A stretch of DNA of 64,000 bases. It comes from Cenococcum geophilum 1.58. Its lineage: Eukaryota; Ascomycota; Dothideomycetes; Gloniales; Gloniaceae. A program made the position numbers and the translations under genes. Positions 23,460 to 34,989 of this stretch are shown piece by piece (the first letter of the stretch is position 1; every line of letters starts with the position of its first letter). The notes beneath the pieces were generated by a model. It had not been told where the DNA came from, searched no databases, and saw nothing but the letters and a program-made list of their open reading frames with translations. Where the stretch lies: positions 558,001 to 622,000 of the forward strand of contig KV748181.1 in the NCBI GenBank assembly GCA_001692895.1, in the 5' to 3' direction.

Positions 23460-26363
23460 CAAATACGCTCTGGTGGCGGTAGAATATAAGCAAAATGCCT
23501 ATCTAGTGCCTCTATGCGGTATACCACATTAGAAAAGCATCCTATCGTTATTATTATTACTTAGAGTAGAGATATTTAAAGTAACTAAGAATATAAAGGT
23601 GGGCGAACCAATTTTATATAAGACTAATAATAATGTATAGTAAGTTAACTAAATAATTTTAGATATTACTATATTATAATATAACAATAGCTAAAGTATA
23701 CTATACAATCCTTTTCATTCGGAGTTTAATTACGCCTTTTTAATATAGCTGCACCGCATTCGCTATATAAAGAAAAACGTTAACGCACTGCTTAAAAACA
23801 CTCGCCTTAGCCTACTTTATAGCCTACTTAGCTTCTAATCTATAAATTAATAAGAGGAACTAATTACTGCTATTCTATTTAGTATATAAGACAAACAATA
23901 GCTCTGATTAAAGTGTAAGGTAGAATTAAACGTTAAAGGCTCTAAGTAGAGGAAATACCATATTCTTTACTAGGATATTATAAATATAATTGCCTTTCTA
24001 ATTAGCCATTAACCCTTTAAAGATACACTAGTATATATACTAAAGAGACTCTATAATAACAACAACAACTACTAAGTCTATAATAAGCTATACAGCGGTA
24101 ACTGGTAGTAGGAGATATAAGGCAAGCTTCCTAGCGGTGCTATAGTAGTTCCTATACTTATAGCAGTCGATAAAACCCAGCTAATAATGCACTATAGCAA
24201 CAAATCGGCCTGGCCGGTATATCTTACTATTGGTAATCTTAACTAACAAGTTTAACGCCAACAGACATCCCCCGCAAATATCCTTATTAGCTTTATACTA
24301 ATTATTAAAGAAAAGGATAATAATATAAAAAGTAAAGCATATTATAAGGCGATAAGAACTATACTTAAATATAAATCCTGCTTTAGTATTCTAACGCTAT
24401 ATTCCATCAACTAAAATATACTAGCAATTAAGCATTTTGTAAAAAGCAGCATAGACCTTTAATATACAGATAATTTTATATAATGATGTTATCCAATTAT
24501 ATATAGAATAATGGCAGACTATAAAGAACAAGTCCTGCTTATAGGTGTCAAAAGCCGACAGCACTGCACTATATACTAGGTCCCCCCTTTAAAGCGCAAG
24601 AACTTAACTAAGAAACAATATCCGCTACGCACCTATAAGGAGACGAGAAGATAGATTAAACACTAGTAACTAAAGAACATCCTTCTATCCTGAAATAACT
24701 AGGTACACCCAGTAGAATATTTCGCGTGGCACTATTACCTATTTAACATCTATAAGGGCATAATAGTAGATATTCTACATTAGCTTCTAAAGGGTATCGT
24801 TATACGACTTATTAAATAGGTACGGAAACTAGTAGGCGATGTCGTCTAGCTAAAAAAAAAAGAGAAGAGGGATAAAGATAACTACAATAAATATATCTAC
24901 AGAGGCTTAGCTTAATTAGCGTTTTAAACAAGTTCTGGCTTTTACGGGGCTAAAACGGTTTAATAATCTATTATTTAGTAAAGTTACTTAATGGACAGGT
25001 AATAAACAAAAAGCTATAGTTCGTTAACTTGTTGCTATGCTAGCCCTACTACTGTTGTCTAGGGAACTATATGCTATACATTTTACAAGAGCCGTATACG
25101 ACTTCGTTATTATAGCTTAGTATCGCACCTATAATGAGGAGACACTACGGTATATATACTACGCCCTATATCGAATTAATATGCTTAAAGGCGTGTTTTA
25201 AAGTTTCTGTCTAAAGGTAAAGAATTCTAATACGGGCCATTTTAATATACCAAAATTCCATGCCCTTGTATATTTTGAGGAAAATATCCGCCTGTACGGA
25301 TGCGCAGATAGGTACTATACTAGCGCAAATGGCGAAGCTAAACACCGTTACATTGTTAAGGCGTTTTATAACTTAACAAATAAACGGGATTCGCTATCTT
25401 AAATCTGCTCTCACAATTTAAGACGGGTAGTAGTACTAGCAATAGAAGACGAAATAGCTTTTATAAATAGTAATTCTGTACTACAGTCTTCCTAGTGTTT
25501 AGAGGTATAGGTTACTTAACTAATATAGCATTTGGCAGTTACAAAGCTTTAATAGCCTTTAGAAGACATAAATAGGGCAACGGATCTTGTCTAGAGGCAT
25601 CTTAGGTTAAAGACGTGGCTTTATATATCTTATATAGCAAACTACTACGAAATCCCAGGGTTTCTAAACGGTATTGTGGTATTTGTCTAAGAGTGCAGGC
25701 GAAAATTATAAGGCAAACGTGCCTAGAACTCCAATATAGACCAGAAAGAGAAGGACCCTTTATAGGTTAAGCGCCTGCTTATTAAAATACATCTATTTAT
25801 CCGCTATTAGAAACGAGACGGAAAAAATGCAACCGACCTTAAGGGCCAAATTAGTAAGGTAGTATGTTACACACTAAATTAGCAATGTTCTAACTAGTAA
25901 AGGCGTAATTACGTATGGGTCTAAGAGTATATAAATAACGGCGACCGTATTGAAAAGGGCCGCACGCCGTTAGGTAGAAGACTTATAGGCCAGCTTTAGC
26001 TAATTATTACTGTTCTAGATATTAAAAGGTTAGATAAGTACAGTGTATATATATAGTATACTAGAGCTATAGTAGAGCTGCTTTAGCCATTAAATCATAG
26101 ACTGCCGCATCCAATATACGGCATGGTTAAGGTAAAAAGGTGGCCGCGCTTAAGCATAAATACTAGGCAAGTACTTAGAGGTGGTCGCTTTTATTTAATG
26201 CTATCTATCCTACAAAGCGCGCATGTTATTCCAGCCGCTACTTCTTATCCAGATTTATACTACGTTAATAATTATATTAATTGGGACTAATATAATACTC
26301 TCTACTCGGACAACTTTCTTAAAAAAGGAACTCGCATTGCGTTATTATATAGAAGCTAGGACA
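23460..26363 (+). pseudogene. Plavaka-type (CACTA-related) transposase, RIP-inactivated
   Basis: The plus strand encodes a Plavaka transposase, a DDE-type DNA transposase of the CACTA/EnSpm group. Characteristic blocks are seen in order. A PFHSEF-N-YAF..QLHRIRY block lies near 23720-23790. A VPILIAVDKTQL..SNKSAWPVYLTIGN block lies near 24150-24240, followed by MADYKEQVLL near 24510. ILHQLLKG lies near 24775-24800, an MLKG / GHFN / KFHA region at about 25190-25270 and a GEA-H relic near 25335. The C-terminal YVNNYINWDQYN block lies near 26265-26300. The reading ends at 26363. Many stops sit at former CAR or TGG codons. The N-terminal start is uncertain. A related gene is on the other strand at 34990-38060. 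Confidence 0.88.
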
Positions 26364-26425
26364 AATAGTAAAAGCAGCTAAGCTAGTATAGAACCTATAA
26401 TATATAATATAATAATAAACCTATA

Positions 26426-26505
26426 TAAGACTGTATGGGACTATATAAGATTGTATAAGATTATATAAGATTGTATAAGATTGTATAAGATTGTATAAAA
26501 TTATT
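26426..26505. repeat. 10-bp tandem repeat GATTGTATAA, about 7 units
   Basis: Nearly perfect units (gattgtataa, gattatataa) follow the transposase gene by about 60 bp. They could be subterminal repeats of the Plavaka element, whose ends I cannot fix. Confidence 0.9.
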
Positions 26506-26539
26506 TTGATTCTAATATATAATATGTTATAAGCTAGTA

Positions 26540-29078
26540 TACTACAGGCTAAGAAAATAGTAAAAATTCATTTGCGCAATTGGTATACAACTTTAAAATA
26601 ATATATTACATTACCTCAATTGCATGTTAAGGAATGTGCAGTTAACTTTTAAAGTTGTTAAGTTGGTTAACTGCGTGTTATTTAAATTTTGAATATGTTA
26701 ATTGCATATTAAGGAATATGCAGTTAGCTTTTAAAGTTGTCAAGTTAGTTAATTGCGTGTTAAGTTAGTTAAGTTGTATATCAAGTTAGTTAATTACGTG
26801 TTAAGTTAGTCAAGTTGCATGTCAAGTTGGTTAATTACATATCAATTACGCGAAACGCGCTTAACAAAGTCGACTTGAAACCTAGCCTGCGAATATTTTC
26901 TCAATGTAAGAAGCTTCGCTATAGATTAGAGAATCTATAGTATAAATAGTAGTTAAATTAGGAGACAGATATATAGACTTAAAGGATTTACTAGTAAAAT
27001 ATAGTATTCGAACTAAAGATTAAAAAGTTAATACTATAATTAAGAAGTAAGAAGACTTTAAGGATCTACTCGTAAGGTAAGTAGCTAAAAAGATAATAGA
27101 TAAGTTTAGAGTAAGAATTATTATATAGTAAGAAAAGAAACTAGATATAGGATCTAGTATATTAGGTCATACATAAGATAGAGTATTAGTACAAAAAATC
27201 ACTAATAGGCCGAAAATAGGCACGTTAAGAGCTAAGTGGCTTACTAAACTAGAGAATGAAGAGGATTTAGGGATTTTAACTAGGTTTAAGGAACGATATA
27301 TAAAAGGCTATTATAACGCAGTAATAAGAAGATACTTCCTTATAGATAAGCTGTATATACTCTAATAGCTGTACTAAAGGTAGTATAGGCAGAGACATAA
27401 TAATAAGTAGGAAGATTTCTATATATAGTTAGACGAGAGAGTTATCTAGGACTACCTAATTACGGAAAAAGCAATAAATTATATTAAGGGAGCCTTAATT
27501 ATAATATTAAAAGATTTAAAGTAATAATTAGAGGACTAGAGAAGTAAAAGACGTATTTTAGTACCTATAAATAAAGTTATAATAATTAGATTAACACAAT
27601 AGAGGTTTAAACTTAAGGATAAAGATAAGTTAAGAGTTAACCTAAAGCACCTAGTGTATTACATATTGGTATAGATTGCATATATGGATAATATATACAA
27701 TATACACAAAAATCTAAAAGAAAAGAACCGGAAATACCCTATAAGGATATATTAGGCGCTAGATAAGTAATAATATAGAAATGCTAAGTATATACACAGC
27801 TAGCATCTAGTAGAAGTTTAAGAGTTAGGAGACTTAATACTTTAACTAGGAAGATTCCTTATAGAAGAATACTTAGACGGATAATAGTGGTGGGAATGCC
27901 TAGAAAATACGTGTTTATAGTATATAAAGGATAAAAAGCGAATAAAGTATTAGCTAAAGAATAAGTTAAGTATAACAGGATCTAGTAGCTAATAGTTAGG
28001 AAAAGTAGAGGCCTATAGGACTAAAGAAAGCTAGTAGTAAAGCCTTAAACCCTTAAAGGAATTTAAGAATAATACCTAAATTTATAAGTTAAATAGTAAG
28101 ATCGACAGTTTAAAGTATTAATAGATAGTAGAGTAATAAGAAACTATATCTTACTCGTAGTAGTAAAATAAATAGGGCTACCGTATAGATAAAAGGAGCA
28201 CCCTTATTTACTAGTTACAATCTTAGGAGATCTAATAGCCTATAGAGGAGGCATTATTAATCTCGAAATAGGACCTATTTAGATAACTATTAAAGGGAGA
28301 TAAATTAAGATGTCTTTTAATATATTACTATTAGGGAATAATAAGGCAGTATTAAGAATGCCTTAGTTACAGGAATACAATCTAAAGATTAATTAGGTTA
28401 TAGGTTAGGTTAATATTAAAGATACTTAATGCTATAAAACGCGATAATAAGCTAAGATAGTATAGTACTAAGTAGGGGTAACCTATAAAGAAATAAATAA
28501 TGGACTAAGTTATATACTAAAAAGATACTATAAGTACGGTAAGAAACTATAGTTACTAAAAAGTAAAAAGCTATTAAAGTATATAGTATAGGACTATAAA
28601 ATAGAATTAGAACTAGGAATAAGTTTAAGATTCTTTCTAATCTACAAGCTTACTAAAGAAGAAGAAAGAGCACTAAAAGAGTTTATCTAGGAGAACTTAC
28701 GAAAGGGATATATTAGACTATTGTAGTTATTAGCGGAATATTTAGTACTGTTTATACTAAAGAAAAATAGGAAACTTAGGCTATATATTAACTACAGATA
28801 GTTAAATAGCATTACTAGAAAGGATAGGTATCCTTTGCCCTTAATTAGCGAGATTTAGAATAGGATCGGCAATGCGCAAATCTTTATAAAGATAGATCTA
28901 AGATAGGCGTACTATTAGATTAGAATTAAGGAAGGCAATAAATAAAAGGCAGCCTTTAGGTTAAAGGAAGGACTATATAAACTATTAGTAATGCAGTTTA
29001 GGCTTATAAATATACTAGCAACGTTTTAGAAACGTATTAATAATATATTAAGAGAACACTTAGATAAATTTGTTATAG
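26540..29078 (+). mobile_element. Gypsy A, left part (Ty3/Gypsy LTR retrotransposon, decayed)
   Basis: A fossil Gypsy element. Its left end includes a repeat-rich LTR or leader (about 26540-26900), a gag-like region at about 27200-28050, an aspartic protease region at about 28080-28440 and the first part of reverse transcriptase at about 28640-29078. The coding order is gag, protease, reverse transcriptase. The reverse transcriptase is interrupted by insertion of Gypsy B and resumes at 63381. It is heavily broken by RIP-type transitions. The right LTR lies beyond the window, so its age cannot be judged, except that it is older than Gypsy B. Confidence 0.85.
26617..26850. repeat. Tandem repeats in the Gypsy A leader/LTR
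   Basis: An 82-bp unit occurs twice (AATTGCATRTTAAGGAATRT near 26618 and 26700). It is followed by about 2.4 copies of a 41-bp unit, GTTAATTGCGTGTTAAGTTA and onward. CpG-containing ACGCGAAACGCGC follows near 26848. The repeats may be part of the LTR; its exact ends are not clear. Confidence 0.75.
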
Positions 29079-29303
29079 TGTTATAGTACTAGCAGAAAAC
29101 GGTAGAACTTAGCTGGTAGAACTTAATAGAACTTATAGTTACATAACTAGAGGACCGTATAAAAGAACCCTACTTTAACTGGCTCTGCTTTTCTTCTCCT
29201 TTCCTTTCTCTAGCTTTAGATCCTCGTTTATAGACAATCCAATTATATAGGCTTACGCGACCCTCTTACTATACTCGTACCTTAATTGACCGAGTCGCTA
29301 ACA
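29079..29303 (+). repeat. 5' LTR of Gypsy B
   Basis: Begins TG and ends CA, 225 bp, and aligns without gaps to 63156-63380. The preceding TATAG (29074-29078) pairs with TATGG (63381-63385) as the target duplication. A primer-binding region would start at 29304. Confidence 0.95.
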
Positions 29304-31299
29304 TTATCTAAAGCTTAAACCACCCTTTCTTCCTAAGAAGGAACTTAAAAATATTTATAAGACTATAAATAGGATAAGGACATAGAATAGGACCTTAAGG
29401 ATATTACTAGAACCACAAGGATAGGACCTAAAGGAAAAGAATAGAACCCTAAGGAAAAGACCTATAAGATACGCATAGACTAGAACCCCTAAAGAAATTA
29501 CCTAGAATTACCTAACACTTCTACCACTATGCTGTAAAATATAGTAGTAGGTAAAGCAGCTATAGAACCTATAAATACCTTAGATAAAGAAACAATTAAT
29601 ATTTTAACCCCCTAGGCGGAACTTGCGGCAGCTAATGCCGAAATTAAACGGCTATAAGAACTGCTTAAAACTAGAGACACCCTTATATCTTAAGATAACC
29701 TATTAGACAGACTTACTATAGTCCTTAAGGCCCTAGCCTAACGCACTATATTATTAAGATCCGCGAAGGTAGTAAACCCCCTATTACTTATAGACGGGAC
29801 TGACCCTATATTTAATAATTAGAAGCTTTAACTGCGGGATAAGCTTAAAGTTAATAAAGACTACTTCCCTAACGACCGAGCTAAGATAGCCTATGTCTTT
29901 AGCTGCACTAGTAGAGACGCCTAGACGCACCTATGTCCGCGATATACTATAGACTTAGCAGACCCTTTCGTCTTTAAAGAAGAAATAATTAACTACCTAT
30001 CTTTTATTTATAAGGACCCCTTTAAGATATAAAATACCCGCCTTGATTATAAAAGCCTAAATATAAAAACGATGGAGACCTTTTCGGCCTTTTAGACCTG
30101 CTTTCTATACCTAGCCGGCTAAGCTTAAATTCCCTATAAAGACCTACTACTAGACCTCTTTAATAAGCTTACCCTAGACCTATAGCGCGCTCTACTGCTA
30201 GTTTATACTACCGTATAGACGCTAAAGGTACTTACGGACTACTATCTAGCTATTAACTAAGGCCTTTATTAAATTAAGGCACGAGCTAAGCAGTATAAAG
30301 CTAGAAACTCTTTTAACTAGACTATAAGTACTATAAGAACGGCCTATAGTACCCTAGCACGATCTGCAACTCCTATAGTACCAGCCGTATAGCCTACCGT
30401 TAATTTAGCAGCTAGCCGTGTAGCTAGCCCTACTATAGGCCTAGCGATTATTTAGCCTACCTACAGCGACCCCTATAGATAGGCTCTTAGTAACTAAGGA
30501 GCTTGCTTCTTATACGGCCAGAAAGACTATTTTATAAAAGACTATTTAATAAAGGTAAAAGCAGACGAGGTTCTATTAATCTAAAAGGACAGTATAAAGT
30601 TGGAAAAAGAGGAACCTTAGAGAAAAACTCCTCTCTAGGGTTAAAAGGGATTAATATATTATATATTAATCTAGGTTGGCTAGTTAGTGGAAGAAGCTAT
30701 ATTATCCCTTATACTTTATTCCGCAATAGATACTAAGTTTTAACCTTTGCTTTAGCTAACTCTAAAGTAAATACCTTTGCCTTAATAAACACCTAGTGTG
30801 CCGTAAGGCTAGCTAACTTTTTAAATATATCCCTTAAAGAACTACCTAAACTAATTCCTATTTATGGGTATAATAGATAAATAGGACTATCTATTATAAC
30901 TATCTTGCGGATTTACCTCTATGTTAATAGACGAAGGCAGTATAATATCCCCTTTCTTATTATGGACCTAGAAAGCTATAATATAATCTTAAGGAGAAAA
31001 TAGCTAGCCTATTTAGGCTTATAGCTTAATATATGGAGTAGACGGCTAGTCTAGCCTAAAACCCTACCCTTAACCCCTTCCTTTATAAAAGAAATTAGTA
31101 TTATAATAGAAAACCTTATACGGCCCTAAATTAATACTATTTACTAGGCCGATGCTATATATAGGGACTAGGCCTTTAAGAAAGATATACAGCTTAATCC
31201 ATAATAGATCTATATACTACGCCGACCCTAAACTACTTATATTACGCCACCCGTACTAAAGACCTAGGAAGTTAATAGTAACCTACATTAGCATTTTAT

Positions 31300-31575
31300 T
31301 GGGGTGCCAAGATCCTAGAGGCCTCCTAACAGGATTTTGATTTTCCTGATTGTCCTAATTGTTTTAATAGGCTCCTGGCAGGAACCTGGCAGGATAATTA
31401 TTTCCTATTTATCTTAATAGGCTTCTGGCAGGAACCTAGCATTTCCTAATCGTCCTATATTAGAAAATTGTTGTAGTATTACGACCCTAGAAGCCTCCTA
31501 GTAGGATTTTAGTTTTCCTAATCATTATAATCGTATTAATAGGCTCCTGGCAGGGTCCTAACAGGATTCTATTTA
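31300..31575. repeat. Left subterminal repeat block of element C
   Basis: Repeated motifs AGGCCTCCTARCAGGATTTT, CTCCTGGCAGGAACC and TTTCCTAATYGTCCTA recur two to four times. The inverted right end has related CCTCCTAACAG and AGCTCCTGACAG motifs. Confidence 0.75.
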
Positions 31576-32399
31576 GATATAAGCCCTATAGTTATTACCA
31601 CTAATTAAATTAATTATTAATTATTTATTTATTGCTTAACGTCTAATTTAGATCCCTATTGGGCCCACGCAGACTACTCCGCACTAGGGGAAAATTGATA
31701 TTTTATAGGAAAGAACCCCTAGTATTGGGGAAAAAACCCCCTATAAGCCACCTTAGTAGGATAAAAAAAACCCCGTTAACTACCTCCACGCGCAGCTAGC
31801 GGCCCCCTAGGGCTGCCCGGCAGCTACGTCCAGACCTCTATAGATATTGGATCTCCTTAGTGACCACTATATCCTTCTTCTAGCTTATCCGCAGCTAGGG
31901 TTCGCTATATCCTAACTAGGCCTTGCTGTTAACCGATTAATTGCTATATACTTATAGCAGTTTCCTACGTCTTAACCGTCCCCAATATATGCCACCTCCG
32001 TAGACTATTTGCCGCGTATATTCCCCCTAGAGCTTATTAAAGGCGTAAGAGGGATTTATCCGTAACTGGCTCTGTAATACTGAAAGGTAATTAGGATATA
32101 TGTGCTCTAGGTATTTTTTGTGCCTAGGCCCTAGTTACTAGGCCTTTTCTAGGGTAGCCGGCCGTAGAGAGGAGATAGGAAAACCGTGGGGTTGTTATTT
32201 AGGCTGTTAGGTAGAATACGGTACGGATAGTAAGTGACTATATACTCCATGGGCGATCGCCCTAGGGTTAGGAAATGGTGTACTTGTTTATTCGTTCTTT
32301 TATTTACTCGTTTGGTGATATAAGGGGTTATTAATGTCTTTAATTTGGGGTTTAGGGACGTTGAATCTAACTTATATCTATAACGATTACACAGGTAGG
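31576..32399. other. Stretch without a recognised gene
   Basis: There are GC-richer patches and a duplicated ACTAGGGGAAAA / ATTGGGGAAAA motif (31683-31735). No coding frame or known element was recognised. Confidence 0.4.
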
Positions 32400-32545
32400 C
32401 TCGGGTAAGGGCATAATAGTCGTTTACTGCGAGGGGGTACCGTTAGTAGTGGTTTTTAAGATCTTACTATCCCCGCGTGAAAACTTTTTACTACTACCTA
32501 TAACGTCTTAACGACCACTAGTTCTTACCCGCACGCTGTATAACG
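32400..32545 (-). repeat. Repeat R2, copy 2
   Basis: The reverse complement matches 15690-15835 through the GGTAGTAGTAAAAAGTTTT and GATCTTAAAAACCAC motifs. It lies about 1.1 kb from R1 copy 2, with a SINE-like unit between, mirroring the left locus. Confidence 0.7.
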
Positions 32546-32709
32546 TCTCTATATTGGCTCTACTAAATCTAAGGACTAGTAGGTTCGTAGGCTAAGTCAC
32601 TTTATATAGGTATAGAGTCCGATTTCAACGGCCTATATTACGAAATTAATATCTTCTGCTGCTAATCTGCCTATATATTGCCCTTGTGATTAAATATATA
32701 AAGCTTAAT

Positions 32710-33171
32710 CTTAAGGCTTAAGAAGGGATTATATTTTAATTAAATTTAGGAAATTATAATATAAAGTCCTCGTGGCGTAGTAGTAAGTCCTCTTAGTTCT
32801 CTTAATTTTGAATCTAGCCTAGTGGGATTAAGGAGCTATGGCTCGCCGTTAGGTATGTATACTAAAATATTATGTAGAAAAAAGGGCGTTATGATTTTCT
32901 AGGCTTTGTGAGACGTAGAGAATTATAGGATTAATTTAGAGCCTCGCTAATACGTGATTTGATAGAAACTACCTTCTTTTTTAATCTTCTCGACGTGCTA
33001 CGCACGGGAATTGAACCTACGACCTCCTATTGCCCAATTAGGTAAGGGGCCTCGGCGACGATACAATGAGGCTCGGCGGCGATGCAATGATGCTTAGCAA
33101 TGCAATAAGGCTTAGCGATGATGTAATAAGGCTCGGTGACAATGTAATAAGGCTTAGCGCCGAGCAATAGG
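32710..33171 (+). mobile_element. SINE-like composite unit, copy 2
   Basis: Same order as copy 1 at 13920-15168. A TTAAGAAGGGATTATATTTTAA leader is followed by a tRNA-like head (GTCCTCGTGGCGTAGTAGTA, 32766-32785) and a B-box-like TTTTGAATCT near 32810. A minus-strand tRNA-derived segment lies at 33004-33052. It ends in six to seven 18-21-bp GAGGCTCGGCGGCGATGCAAT units (33053-33171). It lies in the same orientation as copy 1 although the flanking R1 and R2 are inverted. Confidence 0.65.
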
Positions 33172-33374
33172 AGGAAGGGGAGAAGAAGGAGGGTTTTAGG
33201 ATTGCTTAGCTATAACGAGGAAGTTGTGATCTTGGTATAGTGTTAAACTTTGTCCTAGGAGCTTAATTAATAACCCCTATATAAAACATTAACAATATTT
33301 AATTTTAGAGCTTTAAATTAATATATCTTCTAGGAATACCTATTATAAATAGCTCTGAGGCGAAATTTAGAATA

Positions 33375-33590
33375 TTTAGTAATGGTGTAGTTGCGGGAGG
33401 GGGTATATACTTACGTCCCCGAACGTCGTTACGTGATGCGATTTTTGGCACAGAAAACCGAAAATCTCCTTAGGAAATCAACTCCAAAAAATCTATTACC
33501 CCCTATAGATATCATTTATATCCGTGGCAGGGGTAAGCTAAGTCGTAGAGATCTTCCTTGTATAAATATTAAGTATAGCGTAAGGTAATA
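33375..33590. other. Low-RIP island with a 65-codon open frame
   Basis: This patch keeps CpA and TpG (for example TTTTTGGCACAGAAAACCG) while both flanks are strongly depleted. An open frame on the plus strand (33391-33588) encodes a basic 65-residue peptide that I do not recognise. It may be a captured unique fragment or a promoter-like piece, since RIP does not act on single-copy DNA. Confidence 0.4.
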
Positions 33591-33639
33591 GCTTCAATAG
33601 AAGAAGGGGCTAGTCTTTAAGAATGCTTATATTCTTAAC

Positions 33640-34476
33640 TAAGGAAGTATGCTTAATTATTATAATTAAACTAAGATCCGTATAAGGCTTATTTATAACA
33701 TATTATAGTGCTTTAATATTCTATTGGACTTAAATAAGGTTTTCTAATAACGGGAATCTATTAATGGTTAGATATCTTCTTATTTAGAAAATATCGCACA
33801 CTTACAGCACTCTTATTAGCTTTTGTAATGCTAATATAGTGTGGCAACTGGCTTTATGAAATTTAGTTTGTTCCTTAACTATCGTCTATAATATAGATGG
33901 ATTAATATTAATTTCTTTAGGTCTGGTAGAGAATAAGTTAACCTCTAGGGGATTCTGTTTTAATGCGGCTAATAGCCTTGCCGCCACTATCGCAAGTATA
34001 TATTTTGTTTGAAAATTGTTAGTTTTAGGAGTTAAAGTAACTAGAGACCTAGCGATTAGTCTTTTTAACTAATTTTAATAGATCATCTTCCCTACTCTCC
34101 TAAGTAAGAATACCACGCGGATTGCTAGCCCTTAAGGTGAAAATATTACTAAGCTGATATGGACCTTATAGATGTTAGTAGATGACTGCTATAGAATTGT
34201 AGCATGCTTACCTATTTATATATACCGACTCTATTACTATATCTAGATTCCGTTAAATTAAAAGGGTCTACTTTAACCTACTGTCTCTCTTAATAGTTTA
34301 ATTATATCTTCTTAAAAGATTATACTAAGAGCTTAGATACTTTTTTGTTGAGCTATACAGACCTAAGATCTTATTGACTTGTAGTGGAGTATCTCCGTTT
34401 TTGCTAATAATATTCTGGCCCTTATTATAGATATTAAAGTATTTTAGCGGAGGCCGGGACCTCCAATTAGAAGATA
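33640..34476 (-). repeat. Repeat R1, copy 2 (coding-like on minus strand)
   Basis: Reverse complement of 12265-13125. It ends at the GGAGGCCGGGACCTCC palindrome (34450-34468). The minus strand holds a protein-like frame around 34080-33700 with F-S-T-R-P-K-E-I and K-E-Q-T-K-F-H groups. Conservation of the frame in both copies suggests a former gene of unknown product. Confidence 0.7.
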
Positions 34477-34482
34477 ATAAAA

Positions 34483-34978
34483 TTAAAAGTAGTAAAATGT
34501 GGTAGAAAGCAATAAAACGTAGTGGAATGTAGTAGAAAGTAATAGAATGTAGTAGAACGTAGTAAAAAGTAGTAAGATAGTGGAAAGTAGTGGAAAGTAG
34601 TGGGATAGTGGAAAGTAGTAGAAAGCAGTGAAAAGTAGTAGGATAGCGGAAAGCAGTAAAAAGTAGCGGAAAGTAGTAGGATAGTGGAAAGCAGCGGAAA
34701 GTAGTGGGATAGTAGAAAGCAGTGGGATAGTGGAAAGTAGTAGGATAGTAGAAAGTAGTGGGATAGTAGAAAGCAGTGAGATAGTAGAAAGTAGTGGGAT
34801 AGTAGAAAGTAGTAAAAAGTAGTAGGATAGCGAAAAGTAGTAGAAAGCAGCGGAAAGTAGTAGGATAGTAGAAAGTAGCGGAAAGCAGTGGAATAGTAGA
34901 AAGCAGTGGAAAGTAATAGGATAGTAAAAAGTAGTGGAAAGTAGTGGGATAGTGGAAAGTAGTATGGAAAACAGTAAA
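34483..34978. repeat. Irregular minisatellite, GTGGAAAGTAGTGGGATAG units
   Basis: About 500 bp of AGTAGTGGAAA and GGGATAGTGGAAAGTAGT units with variable spacing (10-11-bp building block). It adjoins the 3' end of the minus-strand Plavaka gene and may be that element's subterminal region. Confidence 0.9.
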
Positions 34979-34989
34979 TAGAATATATA

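Noticed and set aside
30503-30736. Plus-strand 77-codon open frame as an independent gene
   Set aside because: It lies inside the gag region of Gypsy B and has no separate identity.
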